Assembly (NCBI GenBank): GCA_030041295.1
Contig: JASHOD010000150.1
Coordinates: forward strand, 62,001-126,000
DNA from: Nitrososphaerales archaeon
Lineage (GTDB): Archaea; Thermoproteota; Nitrososphaeria; Nitrososphaerales; CADDZS01
Reading direction: 5' to 3'
Length of the DNA stretch: 64,000 nucleotides
In this document: positions 43,195 through 52,294 of the stretch, one piece after another
Position numbering within the stretch: position 1 is the stretch's first letter
How the letters are laid out: each line of letters opens with the position of its first letter
The notes under the pieces: generated by a model
Databases searched by the model: none
What the model saw: only the letters and a program-made list of their open reading frames with translations
What the model was told of the DNA's origin: nothing
Translations under genes and position numbers: made by a program

Positions 43195-43902
43195 CTATGG
43201 ATTCAGCTCCCTCTGACCGGCCTCGGTTAGCGAATAAGTAAAGGGCCTTGATCCGATGTTTCGGCTAACAAGGCCTTGCTTATACAACAAATTCATCATC
43301 CTCGCAGTGTGCTCCCTCGATCGACCGATCCTTGCCTGGATCTCTCTTGCGGTTGCCAAGCCTTGTTTTTCATAAACCGCTTCAAGAATTTCATTAATAA
43401 CTCGATCCCTTTTACCCGCTGAATTACTTTCTACCGAGACTGATTCCAAACGTCTATCATCCGCCTGCAAGGTTCGGTCTAACCTCTTGAAAAATTCCGG
43501 CCTCTCTTTATTTTCAACAACAGAATTAGTAGTATACTGGCTAGCAATTCGAGTGTATGCTAACGAATTCATCTGCTGATCTGAAAGATCATCTATTCCA
43601 TTACTTTTAGTCTCCGTCTTACCCACCAGAATACCATGAGCGGAACGTGGCTGCCTTTGCATCCGAAGCTCCAATATCTCCAACCTAACCTTCTGGTCCA
43701 CCAACCGTTCCTCTAGCTTTTTCTCCCTCGACAGAAATTCATTTATCAAAATTGCAGCATCGGAATCATTTGCCTCTGCTTTCATTATGAGTCGCAGTTG
43801 TCGCCTTATCAAATCGAACAAAATAATCACAATAATGATGGCTGCAATCGAGATAACTAGTGATATTCCTGTGATATCCAAAGGGAAAACTATTGACATC
43901 AC
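43195..43902 (-). CDS. Membrane-anchored coiled-coil protein with C-terminal winged helix
   Basis: The 235-residue protein has one N-terminal helix (GISLVISIAAIIIVIILFDLI), a charged coiled coil (LSREKKLEERLVDQKVRLEILELRMQ) and a flexible middle. The winged helix at about 170-230 (GLATAREIQARIGRSREHTARMMNLLYKQGLVSRNIGSRPFTYSLTEAG in parts) looks MarR-like. A DNA-binding domain tied to the membrane close to the origin is unusual. It could act as a membrane-bound regulator or tether. The gene converges on the origin-adjacent gene. Confidence 0.75.
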   Translation of the reverse strand: MMSIVFPLDITGISLVISIAAIIIVIILFDLIRRQLRLIMKAEANDSDAAILINEFLSREKKLEERLVDQKVRLEILELRMQRQPRSAHGILVGKTETKSNGIDDLSDQQMNSLAYTRIASQYTTNSVVENKERPEFFKRLDRTLQADDRRLESVSVESNSAGKRDRVINEILEAVYEKQGLATAREIQARIGRSREHTARMMNLLYKQGLVSRNIGSRPFTYSLTEAGQRELNP

Positions 43903-43920
43903 TCATAAGGCCTTGTAATA

Positions 43921-44376
43921 TCACACAATAAACTTTTGCTTTTTACGTCGACTAAATCCCTGAGCAAGTTCTTCCATTGCCTGAATAAGGCGCGATACCG
44001 CTTCCATGCTAGGTGCACTTTCCTTAACTCTGGAAAGTAATTCACTAGATCTCGCCAATCTTTGAAGGTCTTCGACTTCGACGAGGCCCAGATAACTAAG
44101 TAAGAGCATCGTGTAGATACAAGCTTCAACATTCTCCTGGCCCTGCCTTAATGTCCTCAGGAAAGCCCCTGGGGAAACCTTCTTCTTATCCCGAAGCCGG
44201 GCCCCATCTTTCAAATTTCCTTGTACTTGAGAAAGCAATATTGTGTCTAATTGGGCATCGGTAAGGGAACATCTTTCCGCCAAAAATGAAACTAGAGTAT
44301 CCTTTCTGAGTGATTGAAGCACAGGGAACACCAACCTTGAATGTTTATACAAAAACGTATCACTAAAGAAGATCAC
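43921..44376 (-). CDS. Conserved-looking helical hypothetical protein near the origin
   Basis: The 151-residue all-helical protein has no membrane span. KKKVSPGAFLRTLRQGQENVEACIYTMLLLSYLGLVE looks like a conserved core and may contain a helix-turn-helix. The C-terminus is basic (FSRRKKQKF). It lies 18 bases upstream of the membrane winged-helix gene on the same strand and is probably co-transcribed with it. I cannot name the family. Confidence 0.7.
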   Translation of the reverse strand: MIFFSDTFLYKHSRLVFPVLQSLRKDTLVSFLAERCSLTDAQLDTILLSQVQGNLKDGARLRDKKKVSPGAFLRTLRQGQENVEACIYTMLLLSYLGLVEVEDLQRLARSSELLSRVKESAPSMEAVSRLIQAMEELAQGFSRRKKQKFIV

Positions 44377-44527
44377 TTTAGAAAGAACAACTATAGACAG
44401 GATATGCTCTTAGTCAAGGGAATCTACGCTTAATTAGCCCGTATCCATGACCGAAAAACCCATAACAATAACCGGAGCAAACTAGTTATGCCGTACGCGA
44501 TTAGTTGTTTGGCGATGTAGAAGAAAA

Positions 44528-44797
44528 ATGGGTCGTAGAAGAAGACGAGTAATTCATGTAGTTAAAAAAACACTTCCGAAAGTTTTCACCTGTCCAAATT
44601 GTGGAATGGTTGCTGTGAGATTACAGCCGAAAGAGGAAACCACAATAATCTCATGCGGAAGTTGTGGCACTAGTCAAGAGATCTCTAGTAGAGGGAAGGA
44701 ACCAATAGATATCTACAACGAATTCGTAGATAGGTTCAATTCTGGCCAAACAGGTGCGCCACAAGCTGAGACAGCAACAAGTGGAGTCCAAGCTTAA
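44528..44797 (+). CDS. Elf1-like zinc-ribbon protein, putative transcription elongation factor
   Basis: The 89-residue protein has a basic start (MGRRRRRV), then FTCPNCG and ISCGSCG about 22 residues apart, the single four-cysteine ribbon of Elf1-type factors. A short helix (PIDIYNEFVDRFNSG) follows, as in the eukaryotic factor. It overlaps the GGGP synthase gene by 44 bases in another frame, so the two are coupled. The role in elongation through chromatin is known for eukaryotes and inferred here. Confidence 0.8.
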   Translation: MGRRRRRVIHVVKKTLPKVFTCPNCGMVAVRLQPKEETTIISCGSCGTSQEISSRGKEPIDIYNEFVDRFNSGQTGAPQAETATSGVQA

Positions 44798-45512
44798 AGA
44801 CCTCATTGCGGCACATCACACAATATGTGTGGGTCTCATCGATTCCGAAAATATAACTCCACGAGAAGCTGCAAAGCTTGCAGCTACAGTTGAGAAGTGC
44901 GGAGCGAAAGCTATTCTCGTGGGGGGATCCACGGGAATTGACCAGATTGAGCTCGATTCTGTTGTAAAGGAAATCAAAAACACAGTGACATCACCCGTGA
45001 TATTGTTTCCTGGGAACGTCACGGGCGTGGCACCGAGCGCCGATGCCATATTCTTCAGCTGCCTGATGAACTCGGACAACCCATATTTTATCACGCAAGC
45101 TCAAGCATTGGGAGCTTTGGCAATCAGAAAATACGGCCTGGAAACTCTTCCTATGGCGTATATTATCATTGGAGAGGGTGGAGCGGCCGGGTTTGTTGGA
45201 AGAGCCCGAGGGATGCCTCCGAACAAACCGGGCCTCGTGGCCATGTATGCTCTTGCTGCTCAATATTTTGGCATGAGATTTGTGTATTTGGAAGCAGGAT
45301 CCGGGGCCGATGGCAAAGTTCCCGCGCAGGTAATCAAGGCGGTTCGTAAGGCATACAACGGGGTCCTTATAGTTGGGGGAGGAATTAAGTCGGCTACGGA
45401 TGCGAAAGCCGCTGCGGACTCAGGAGCAGATATCATAGTAATGGGTACCATGCTAGAGGCTCAGGGGTTCGAATCAACATTACGTGATATTTGTAAGAGC
45501 GTGTCCTCGTAG
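44754..45512 (+). CDS. Geranylgeranylglyceryl phosphate synthase
   Basis: The 252-residue TIM-barrel enzyme joins sn-glycerol-1-phosphate to geranylgeranyl diphosphate, the first committed step of archaeal ether lipid synthesis. Family marks are VGLIDSENITP near the start, ILVGGSTGIDQ, FPGNVTGVAPSADAIFFSCLMNSDNPYFI, IIGEGGAAGFVG and a phosphate-binding YLEAGSGADG and IVGGGIKSATDA. The start is GTG 44754, inside the Elf1-like gene. A slightly later start is possible, as the first 12 residues are charged. DP2 follows after nine bases. Confidence 0.94.
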   Translation: MRHKLRQQQVESKLKDLIAAHHTICVGLIDSENITPREAAKLAATVEKCGAKAILVGGSTGIDQIELDSVVKEIKNTVTSPVILFPGNVTGVAPSADAIFFSCLMNSDNPYFITQAQALGALAIRKYGLETLPMAYIIIGEGGAAGFVGRARGMPPNKPGLVAMYALAAQYFGMRFVYLEAGSGADGKVPAQVIKAVRKAYNGVLIVGGGIKSATDAKAAADSGADIIVMGTMLEAQGFESTLRDICKSVSS

Positions 45513-45521
45513 TGATGTCAC

Positions 45522-48500
45522 ATGAGCGAACAACAACGAGCAGATATCACAAAACCATACAAGATTCAAGTTTACCAAGCTTCAATCGAAAAAACACTAG
45601 CACAACAGTACTCCTTCATTAACAATCTGAAAAAACAAGGGATTGATCCTTCGACACACATCGAATCTCTGATTGCCTTGGATCTCGCGGATAGGGTAGC
45701 GAAATTACTCGATATTCCAATTGCTCCACGATTACGAGAATTATTACACGAAGAGAATGCGAGGACCGAACGCGTTGCTCTCGCCCTAGCGTCTGAAGTC
45801 GCAACTGGAAAATATCCGATTCCTGAAAGTCAGACTAGGGCAGAAGCTGCTGTACGCATAGGCCTAGCTATAGTCACTGACGGCGTCACGGTTGCTCCTA
45901 TCCAAGGCGTCTCGGCGGTTCGAACTAAGCAGAACCAAAACGGTTCGGAATATCTTTCCATAGAATTTGCTGGCCCGATACGATCAGCTGGCGGGACAGA
46001 ATCCGCTCTAACTCTAGTAATAGCAGATCAAGTAAGGAAAACGCTCGGGCTTGAGAAATATAATTCAAACGCCTTCGACGACGAGTCGGGGCGCTTCGTC
46101 GAAGAGCTTAGGATCTACGAGCGCGACGTCGGAAACTTCCAATACAAGATTACGGACCAAGACGTGAGGAAAGCGATACAGAACTTACCTGTCGAAATCG
46201 ACGGCGTCTGGACTGACAACTATGAGGTTACAGTTCACCGTGATATGCGACGAATTTCGACAAACAAGGTCCGGGGAGGTGCGTTGCGGGTTTTAAACGA
46301 CGGAATTGTCGGCAAGTCAAAGAAAATGCTCAAGCTACTAGGGGAGTTAGGCATAGACGACTGGGGATGGCTCTCGGAGCTTAGTGGCGGAAAGCAGCAG
46401 GGAAGCGACGAAACAAAGGCCAGCTCTTCCCATTTCGATGAGGTTATTTCTGGCCGACCAGTCCTTTCAATGCCCGACCACTGTGGCGGTTTTCGTCTAC
46501 GTTATGGAAGGGGACTCAACACGGGCTTGCACACAGTCGGAATTCACCCGAGTGTCGCGGCGATTTTGAATTATCCAATTGTAGTCGGGACGCAAATCAA
46601 GGTCGATATGCCCGGCAAGGCAGCAAGCATAGCGTTCGTCGATACACTGGAAACCCCACTTGTCCGACTAAAGGACGGGACCGTCGTCAAGGTCAAAGAT
46701 GTTGAGCACGCCCAAACTCTCGCGCTGGATCTTGATTCCATAATATACTTGGGGGACATCTTGGTCTCTTACGGAGATTTTCTTGAAAATAATATGAAAC
46801 TACAGCCTTCGGCGTATGTAGAAGAGTGGTGGTCTCTAGATTTCAAGGAAGCCGTCCGGAAAAGATATTCCGACTTCAAGGCTGCCGCGTCGAATCTTGC
46901 AATGGAAGAGGAAAGGCTGAAGGAATTCATTGCGAGACCATTGGTCGTTTTTCCCTCATTTACCGAGGCTCAAACAATAAGCCGAACCATGGGAATCCCA
47001 TTACATCCAAAATACCTACACTTCTGGGATCAACTTACGCCGCAAGAAATTCTCCTGCTTAGAGATTCGCTGGTCGTGGAGATCAACCAAATCAGGGTCT
47101 CGAGAGAGTTGAAAGGGATACTCGAGAAGCTCGGCGCAGAACACTCCCCAATCGGCAAGGATTACATCATTACGGGAGAGAGAGCTTCTATCTTAGCAGC
47201 TTGCCTTGGTTTCGACGACGAATGGAAGAAATCGCAGGTGCCAATGGAAAATTGGACTAATTCTTTGCAACTAGTATCGAAACTTTCAAACTTGGAAATC
47301 AAAGCCAAATCTTCGGTTTTCATCGGCGTAAGAGTCGGAAGGCCAGAGAAGGCGATGGAAAGAAAGATGCGCCCACCCGTCCAAGGTCTTTTCCCGGTAG
47401 GGAGGTCGGAAGGAATGTCACGTGATATCTATTCTGCTTCCGAGAAATCTCCAATGCTCAGTTTGGAATTGGCTAACATAGAGTGCCCAAAATGCGAGTC
47501 CAGACTGAGCAGTGCGGTGTGCCCTTACTGCGGACTCGAAACCCGCTTATTCAGGACTTGCATGCAGTGCGGGAAGAAGAACTACGAATCTTCTTCTACG
47601 AAATGTCAGGCGTGCGGAGGACACATGATTTTTTCCTCGAACATTCTCTTTCCACTAAAACAGGAGCTTGCTAAAGCCGCTCGAAGGATTGATTACAGTC
47701 CGCAGAAGCCGCTCAAGGGAGTTCTCGGACTAACAAACGAAGAAAAAATCCCAGAAAGGCTCGAGAAGGTTCTTTTGCGACAGAAATACGATCTCTCCGT
47801 TTACCGAGACGGGACGATAAGATACGACGCGACGAATGTTTCACTGACTCATTTCCGTCCTGAGCAAATCCAAACGACGATTTCGAAATTGAAGGAGTTA
47901 GGATACACCAAGGACATCAACGGAGACCCGCTCGAGCGGGAAGACCAAACGTTGGAACTTTTGATCCAAGACATAGTGATTCCGTACGAAGCCGGGGCGT
48001 TCCTAGTTTCGGTGTCGAAGTTCGTCGACGACCTGATTGTAAAGCACTATGGAGCGAGCGAGCCGTACTACAAAATTGAAACGCCGGAGGACGTAATCGG
48101 GCAGCTTGTGCTGGGCCTTGCTCCACATACTTCGGTTGGAATCATCGGGAGAGTCATTGGATATACCAACGCCCAGGCGTGTTTTGCTAGTCCTTACTGG
48201 CACTCGGCCAAGCGCAGGGATTGCGACGGCGACGGAGATAGTATTATTCTATTAATGGATGTGTTGCTCAATTTTTCAAGGAAATTCCTTCCCTCAATCA
48301 TTGGTGGGTTGATGGACGCGCCGCTTTTGATTCAACCATTAATCTTACCGAAAGAAGTCCAAAGGCAGGCTCATCACATGGACGTTTGTAAGAACTACCC
48401 GCTAAGCTTCTATGAAGCGACGGTACGAAAGGAGAACCCCGCAGCGATCTCGAAGGAGATGGATATCATAAAAGACAGGCTTTCAACGGAAAAACAGTTT

Positions 48501-49169
48501 TCCGATTTTGGTTTCACACATGATACGCATACTATTACGGTGAAGCAGAGTCGTAGCAGCTATTCAACGCTCGTGACGTTACAAGAAAAACTCGACAGGC
48601 AGATCGACCTCGCCCTCAAGATAAGGGCCGTGAACCCCGACGATGTCGTGAAATCAGTGCTACGAACACATCTCTTACCGGACATAATTGGGAACACAAA
48701 AGCATTCACAGCTCAAAAGTTTCGATGCAAGGGCTGCGGGGCAAAGTTCCGAAGGATGCCGCTAAAAGGAGTGTGCTTGAATTGCGGTGGAACACTACAA
48801 GCTAGCATAACCAGGGGTTCAGTAGAAAAATACCTCCAATTAGGCCTCAGGCTTTCTGAGAAATACAAAGTTGGTGACTACCTTCGTAGCCGTTTCGTCC
48901 TAGCGGCAGAAGAACTTGCGACTTTGTTCAAACCCGAGGGGCAACAAATGGATATGAGTGATTATTTCGGGACAATAAGAAAAGTACCCGAGACACCGCT
49001 AGAACTTTTGGAGGAGGAGGAGAAGGAGGAAATGAACCTATCAAAAAGTTCTATCATCACCACACCTATCCATTTGACCAACGAAGAAGAAAAGCCCGAG
49101 GAAGATAAGAAACACAAACGGAGAAGATTCGTTGAACAGGTGGAACAATACCAAGCAACCTTGTTCTAA
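45522..49169 (+). CDS. polC: Family D DNA polymerase large (catalytic) subunit DP2
   Basis: The 1215-residue DP2 is full length and has no intein. It shows the N-terminal region (GPIRSAGGTESALTLVIAD), a zinc module near 650-690 (CPKCESR, CPYCG, CMQCG, CQACGG), the catalytic loop RRDCDGDGDS (D902, D904, D906) followed by LLNFSRKFLPSIIGG, and a C-terminal zinc finger (CKGCG, CLNCGG). The tail is acidic then basic and ends in QYQATLF, which may bind PCNA. It pairs with DP1 at 39185. The gene is probably one unit with the Elf1-like and GGGP synthase genes. Confidence 0.97.
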   Translation: MSEQQRADITKPYKIQVYQASIEKTLAQQYSFINNLKKQGIDPSTHIESLIALDLADRVAKLLDIPIAPRLRELLHEENARTERVALALASEVATGKYPIPESQTRAEAAVRIGLAIVTDGVTVAPIQGVSAVRTKQNQNGSEYLSIEFAGPIRSAGGTESALTLVIADQVRKTLGLEKYNSNAFDDESGRFVEELRIYERDVGNFQYKITDQDVRKAIQNLPVEIDGVWTDNYEVTVHRDMRRISTNKVRGGALRVLNDGIVGKSKKMLKLLGELGIDDWGWLSELSGGKQQGSDETKASSSHFDEVISGRPVLSMPDHCGGFRLRYGRGLNTGLHTVGIHPSVAAILNYPIVVGTQIKVDMPGKAASIAFVDTLETPLVRLKDGTVVKVKDVEHAQTLALDLDSIIYLGDILVSYGDFLENNMKLQPSAYVEEWWSLDFKEAVRKRYSDFKAAASNLAMEEERLKEFIARPLVVFPSFTEAQTISRTMGIPLHPKYLHFWDQLTPQEILLLRDSLVVEINQIRVSRELKGILEKLGAEHSPIGKDYIITGERASILAACLGFDDEWKKSQVPMENWTNSLQLVSKLSNLEIKAKSSVFIGVRVGRPEKAMERKMRPPVQGLFPVGRSEGMSRDIYSASEKSPMLSLELANIECPKCESRLSSAVCPYCGLETRLFRTCMQCGKKNYESSSTKCQACGGHMIFSSNILFPLKQELAKAARRIDYSPQKPLKGVLGLTNEEKIPERLEKVLLRQKYDLSVYRDGTIRYDATNVSLTHFRPEQIQTTISKLKELGYTKDINGDPLEREDQTLELLIQDIVIPYEAGAFLVSVSKFVDDLIVKHYGASEPYYKIETPEDVIGQLVLGLAPHTSVGIIGRVIGYTNAQACFASPYWHSAKRRDCDGDGDSIILLMDVLLNFSRKFLPSIIGGLMDAPLLIQPLILPKEVQRQAHHMDVCKNYPLSFYEATVRKENPAAISKEMDIIKDRLSTEKQFSDFGFTHDTHTITVKQSRSSYSTLVTLQEKLDRQIDLALKIRAVNPDDVVKSVLRTHLLPDIIGNTKAFTAQKFRCKGCGAKFRRMPLKGVCLNCGGTLQASITRGSVEKYLQLGLRLSEKYKVGDYLRSRFVLAAEELATLFKPEGQQMDMSDYFGTIRKVPETPLELLEEEEKEEMNLSKSSIITTPIHLTNEEEKPEEDKKHKRRRFVEQVEQYQATLF

Positions 49170-49250
49170 TCTAAAATCCGTTTGATGTAGTGTGAATAGC
49201 CCAACATTCGCATTGCTACCTTCGGCAAGAGCTTTGGTACTCCCTACCTA

Positions 49251-49728
49251 ATCAATTCCAGCTGAACCTCACCATATTGGAGAACGAACTGTCCTGAGCC
49301 GATGGGCAGGATCTTCCTGGTGGACTAGCTGCCAGTAACAATACGGCTTTGGAGTAACCTCGGCGTCCCTATCTCCAACCTAGCTGCAGTGACGAGCGAC
49401 GAGCCAAACTTCGATCTCTGGCGGATGGCAATCGAAACTCTCAACATCTAACATCTTCGCCGTCGAGCCAAACCAAACTCTGGCTGCCTTGAGCAGTTCC
49501 ACAAAGGAACAGATGTACCAGGAAATAATTGCAGGAGGGTACTTCCTCGTACCCAGTCAGAGCGCCACTTTCACCTACCCTGGTCAGATAGTGATCGGAC
49601 AACAACTCCAAGATCTTGGAAGACAAATGACGACCCAACTAATCATACCTGGACAGAACTATCAAGTGGATTCTACCGGTAGCGGACTAGTTTCACAGGC
49701 CGGAACTGTAGCAACATCAATATCGTAA
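49251..49728 (+). pseudogene. Decayed gene, probably for a secreted protein
   Basis: The longest open piece runs from about 49394 to the stop at 49726-49728 and encodes NIFAVEPNQTLAALSSSTKEQ, then GGYFLVPSQSATFTYPGQIV and QLIIPGQNYQVDSTGSGLVSQ, a beta-rich sequence without a start signal of its own. Upstream, protein-like pieces occur in other frames (QLNLTILENELS; LGVPISNLAAVTSDEPNFDLW; RMAIETLNI), each cut by stops. A TTG at 49489 would allow a 79-residue protein. I favour a remnant of a longer gene. The family is not recognised. Confidence 0.4.
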
Positions 49729-49751
49729 AATTCAAATCAAGGAAGGGAAGG

Positions 49752-49785
49752 GGTTACTCACCCCCTCTTTTCTCGCTTTTTTCGA
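49752..49785. terminator. Possible terminator: GGGGT/ACCCC hairpin with T-rich tail
   Basis: A ggggt-tactc-acccc hairpin is followed by ccctcttttctcgctttttt. It lies between the remnant ending at 49728 and the convergent bcp gene. Confidence 0.4.
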
Positions 49786-49816
49786 GTATCAAATACAACA
49801 GCTCATCGAATGATTT

Positions 49817-50311
49817 CTATAGATATTTTCTTACTTCATCAATATGCCCGTCCACTTTGACGCCGCGAATTGCCTTTGTGATCTTGCCAGATTTGTCTAT
49901 GATGAAAGTCGACCGATTAATCGCCCAGATTTTTTTCCCATCATAATCCCACAATTTGTAAACACCATATTCCCTTGATACTTTGCCGTCCGTATCTGAC
50001 AAGAAGGGGAAATTTAGTGAATACTTTGACCTAAACATCACATGCGATTTAAGATCATCATTACTGATGCCGAGAACCTGAACCCCAGCTTCGTTCAAAC
50101 TTGAAAGCGAGTCACGGAACGAACAGGCCTCCTTTGTACACCCGGGAGTGTCATCCTTCGGGTAAAAATAAAGTACGACTTGTTTCTTTCCTTTGAAATC
50201 CAAAAGAGAATACGTCTTGCCATCGTCGCTTTGGAGTTTGAAGTTAGGTGCCGGGCTGCCATCGACGACTGTTTTCGCAAACTCTTCCTCGTTCTCAGTA
50301 CTATGAGACAT
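49817..50311 (-). CDS. bcp: Bcp/PrxQ-type peroxiredoxin
   Basis: The 164-residue thioredoxin-fold peroxidase has the signature [17 protein letters not shown]: peroxidatic C58 and resolving C63 five residues apart, as in atypical two-cysteine PrxQ enzymes. It reduces hydroperoxides with electrons from a thioredoxin. N-terminal [18 protein letters not shown] and [25 protein letters not shown] are family-typical. It is likely cytosolic and monocistronic. Confidence 0.94.
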   Translation of the reverse strand: MSHSTENEEEFAKTVVDGSPAPNFKLQSDDGKTYSLLDFKGKKQVVLYFYPKDDTPGCTKEACSFRDSLSSLNEAGVQVLGISNDDLKSHVMFRSKYSLNFPFLSDTDGKVSREYGVYKLWDYDGKKIWAINRSTFIIDKSGKITKAIRGVKVDGHIDEVRKYL

Positions 50312-50426
50312 AATTTGAGTTCTGAATGAACCCTAGTTAATGTTCTTTCTTACGATAACGTAATCATCAGTTAGTTTAGAAGGGAGATGGACAATTCCAT
50401 TCTTTTTGCTTCTTCCTACACTCATT

Positions 50427-50807
50427 TCAAAAAGCACCGAGCTTTCCCACGATAGTGCCCAAGAAGAAGGCCCCGAAGATTATGCAAAATACTCCAATCG
50501 TAATTAAAAACCAGTTGAGGTTCCACCACTCGACCGGCGTGTAATTTGCCATGAATGGGACGTACACTTTGCCCCTCTCCCCCTTCTTCACCTTCCCAGT
50601 TTGTCCGGATTGATCCAATTCTCCTATTGCGGTCGAGAAGGCGTAATCAGCTCCCCAGAAACCAAAGGGCACAAGAAAAGCTCCGAGCGATAATAGACCA
50701 ATCCCTACTAGAGCGGTCAGTTGAACAGTCTGAATCAAAAGAGTTGTAACTATTCCAATAACGAGAAATACTGATGTCGCGTATGCTAAGATAAATTCCC
50801 TATGCAT
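50427..50807 (-). CDS. Small three-span membrane protein
   Basis: The 126-residue protein has helices at about 7-30, 33-52 and 98-122, and a hydrophilic loop with SGQTGKVKKGERG between the second and third. No motif is recognised. It is separated from the 50892 gene by 84 bases and could be co-transcribed with it. Confidence 0.65.
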   Translation of the reverse strand: MHREFILAYATSVFLVIGIVTTLLIQTVQLTALVGIGLLSLGAFLVPFGFWGADYAFSTAIGELDQSGQTGKVKKGERGKVYVPFMANYTPVEWWNLNWFLITIGVFCIIFGAFFLGTIVGKLGAF

Positions 50808-50891
50808 GCCGAGAAAGGACGGGAAATTCGGAGGAATTAAGTTGTTCGTGAATCAAAGAAAAGACGATTCGGAAGAAGCTCGTCAGTATAA

Positions 50892-51323
50892 TTACAAGGG
50901 CTCGATTTGAAGGAAGAGACCGTCGACCTCCTTCACCTTTGCGATGCTACCTTCTTCGAAATCATAGCTTGATTGAGCCGACCAAAGCTCCCATTGGGGT
51001 AATCCAGTGTTGTCAATGATTTTGACGACGCCCTTTTCACCATAGGAAACACGTTTCATCACCACACATTTGTTTCCAAGAACTCGCACTTTCTTCAAAG
51101 GTACCAAAATCACTCTTTCTGAAACCTCTATTGTGAATATCATTACGAGTATGAGCGCGGGAATCAACGCGAAATACTTGTAACCGCTGAAATAGAGCCC
51201 GGCGGTTACTATGGAAAGCAGGGGATAGACAATTATCGAGTCCTCATCAAATCTTGCGCTACTAAATATTGGCGCGCTAGAATGTTGAAATGACTCGCTT
51301 TCTTTCTGCATGGAATTTTTCAC
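50892..51323 (-). CDS. Membrane protein with NfeD-like or PH-like beta tail, unknown function
   Basis: The 143-residue protein has a hydrophilic start, two close helices (ILSIVTAGLYFSGYKYFALIPALILVMIF in parts) and a cytoplasmic beta-rich tail (VRVLGNKCVVMKRVSYGEKGVVKII, GSIAKVKEVDGLFLQIEPL). The tail has the look of NfeD or similar OB-like domains (GEKGVVKI, GSIAKVKEVDGL). This is a suggestion only. Confidence 0.6.
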   Translation of the reverse strand: MKNSMQKESESFQHSSAPIFSSARFDEDSIIVYPLLSIVTAGLYFSGYKYFALIPALILVMIFTIEVSERVILVPLKKVRVLGNKCVVMKRVSYGEKGVVKIIDNTGLPQWELWSAQSSYDFEEGSIAKVKEVDGLFLQIEPL

Positions 51324-51366
51324 CGCCTAGAATAATGATTTTTAGCTCAAATTAAAATATACGCTT

Positions 51367-52164
51367 TTAGTTTTTTGCTTTCCTGAAGAACTCTCCAGCT
51401 TTATCTCCTTCGATAACTTTGTTCTTTGCAAGTTTCTTGCATAAAGTCTCAACGAGATCAAAATCGTACTTTCCACCATACGTATCGCGAAGTTCGTTAG
51501 CGATTTGAAACGGGCCCTTCCAGTCTTTCTTGTCTAAGATAGACACAATCTCAGATTCGAGCTTGGACGTATCAATTGGAATGGTTGCTGTTTGAGTAGC
51601 GTTTGCTGTCGCCCCCTCTTCCTCCTTCGATTGCTCTTGTTGCTCTTTATTACCATCATCTTTTTGAGATGGATTAAGCAAGACGTTTTTTGCTTCATCA
51701 ATTACAGGAACCCAATTAACCAATCTATTTTCTTTCATTTCTTTGCCTTTTCCAGCTCTTTGAATGAATTCAGTCCGTCTTGCTTTGGCGAAGGAGCGGG
51801 TATTATCCTTCCATCCAAAAACAAGAGCTGGCCTTCCTAATACCGTTCCATACGTTATAGATTCGAGGGATTCTAGGGGAATAGAAATTGATTTGGTATT
51901 GCTATTAATTCCCTGGGGTGACGATGAATCTTGATCCGGAGCGGGAGAATTAAGATCTATTCTGCCGCGAATTTGAGTTGCATTGGTTAATGTAATCTCA
52001 TGTTCAGTTAGAACCACTGTTCCTGCAAGCAAGGTCAGGCCATCTCTACAAACCATATTTGGTAATTGTCTAATTACGCGAGGATTGTCATTCCCTTCAT
52101 CCTTCTCTTCCTCTTGAAGACTCTCTTCTTCTTGCTGGGATTCTTCTTCCTTTTCTTCCGACAT
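51367..52164 (-). CDS. Hypothetical protein with acidic N-terminus and C-terminal helical domain
   Basis: ATG 52164 is chosen (MSEEKEEESQQEEES) rather than an upstream in-frame start at 52233. The first 35 residues are almost all Glu, Gln, Ser and Lys. A beta-rich domain follows (LLAGTVVLTEHEITLTNATQI, SISIPLESLESITYGTV, LVFGWKDN), resembling a PH-like or CheF-like barrel. Then come a Gln/Glu/Ser linker and a C-terminal winged-helix-like unit (WKGPFQIANELRDTYGGKYDFDLVETLCKKLAKNKVIE). Function unknown. Confidence 0.65.
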   Translation of the reverse strand: MSEEKEEESQQEEESLQEEEKDEGNDNPRVIRQLPNMVCRDGLTLLAGTVVLTEHEITLTNATQIRGRIDLNSPAPDQDSSSPQGINSNTKSISIPLESLESITYGTVLGRPALVFGWKDNTRSFAKARRTEFIQRAGKGKEMKENRLVNWVPVIDEAKNVLLNPSQKDDGNKEQQEQSKEEEGATANATQTATIPIDTSKLESEIVSILDKKDWKGPFQIANELRDTYGGKYDFDLVETLCKKLAKNKVIEGDKAGEFFRKAKN

Positions 52165-52294
52165 GCCTTCGAAATCTACGCTCGAACAAGATAAAAGAGC
52201 TATATTCAGGCGCTTATAATCCAGTTCCTCCAATTCTCTTCAGAGGGACCTTTTACTTGGTTCACAATTTATTACGTAGGTGCGATCAAGTAAG

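Noticed and set aside
47480-48260. Possible intein in DP2
   Set aside because: The zinc module and catalytic DCDGDGDS loop run on continuously and the total length of 1215 residues is that of intein-free DP2.
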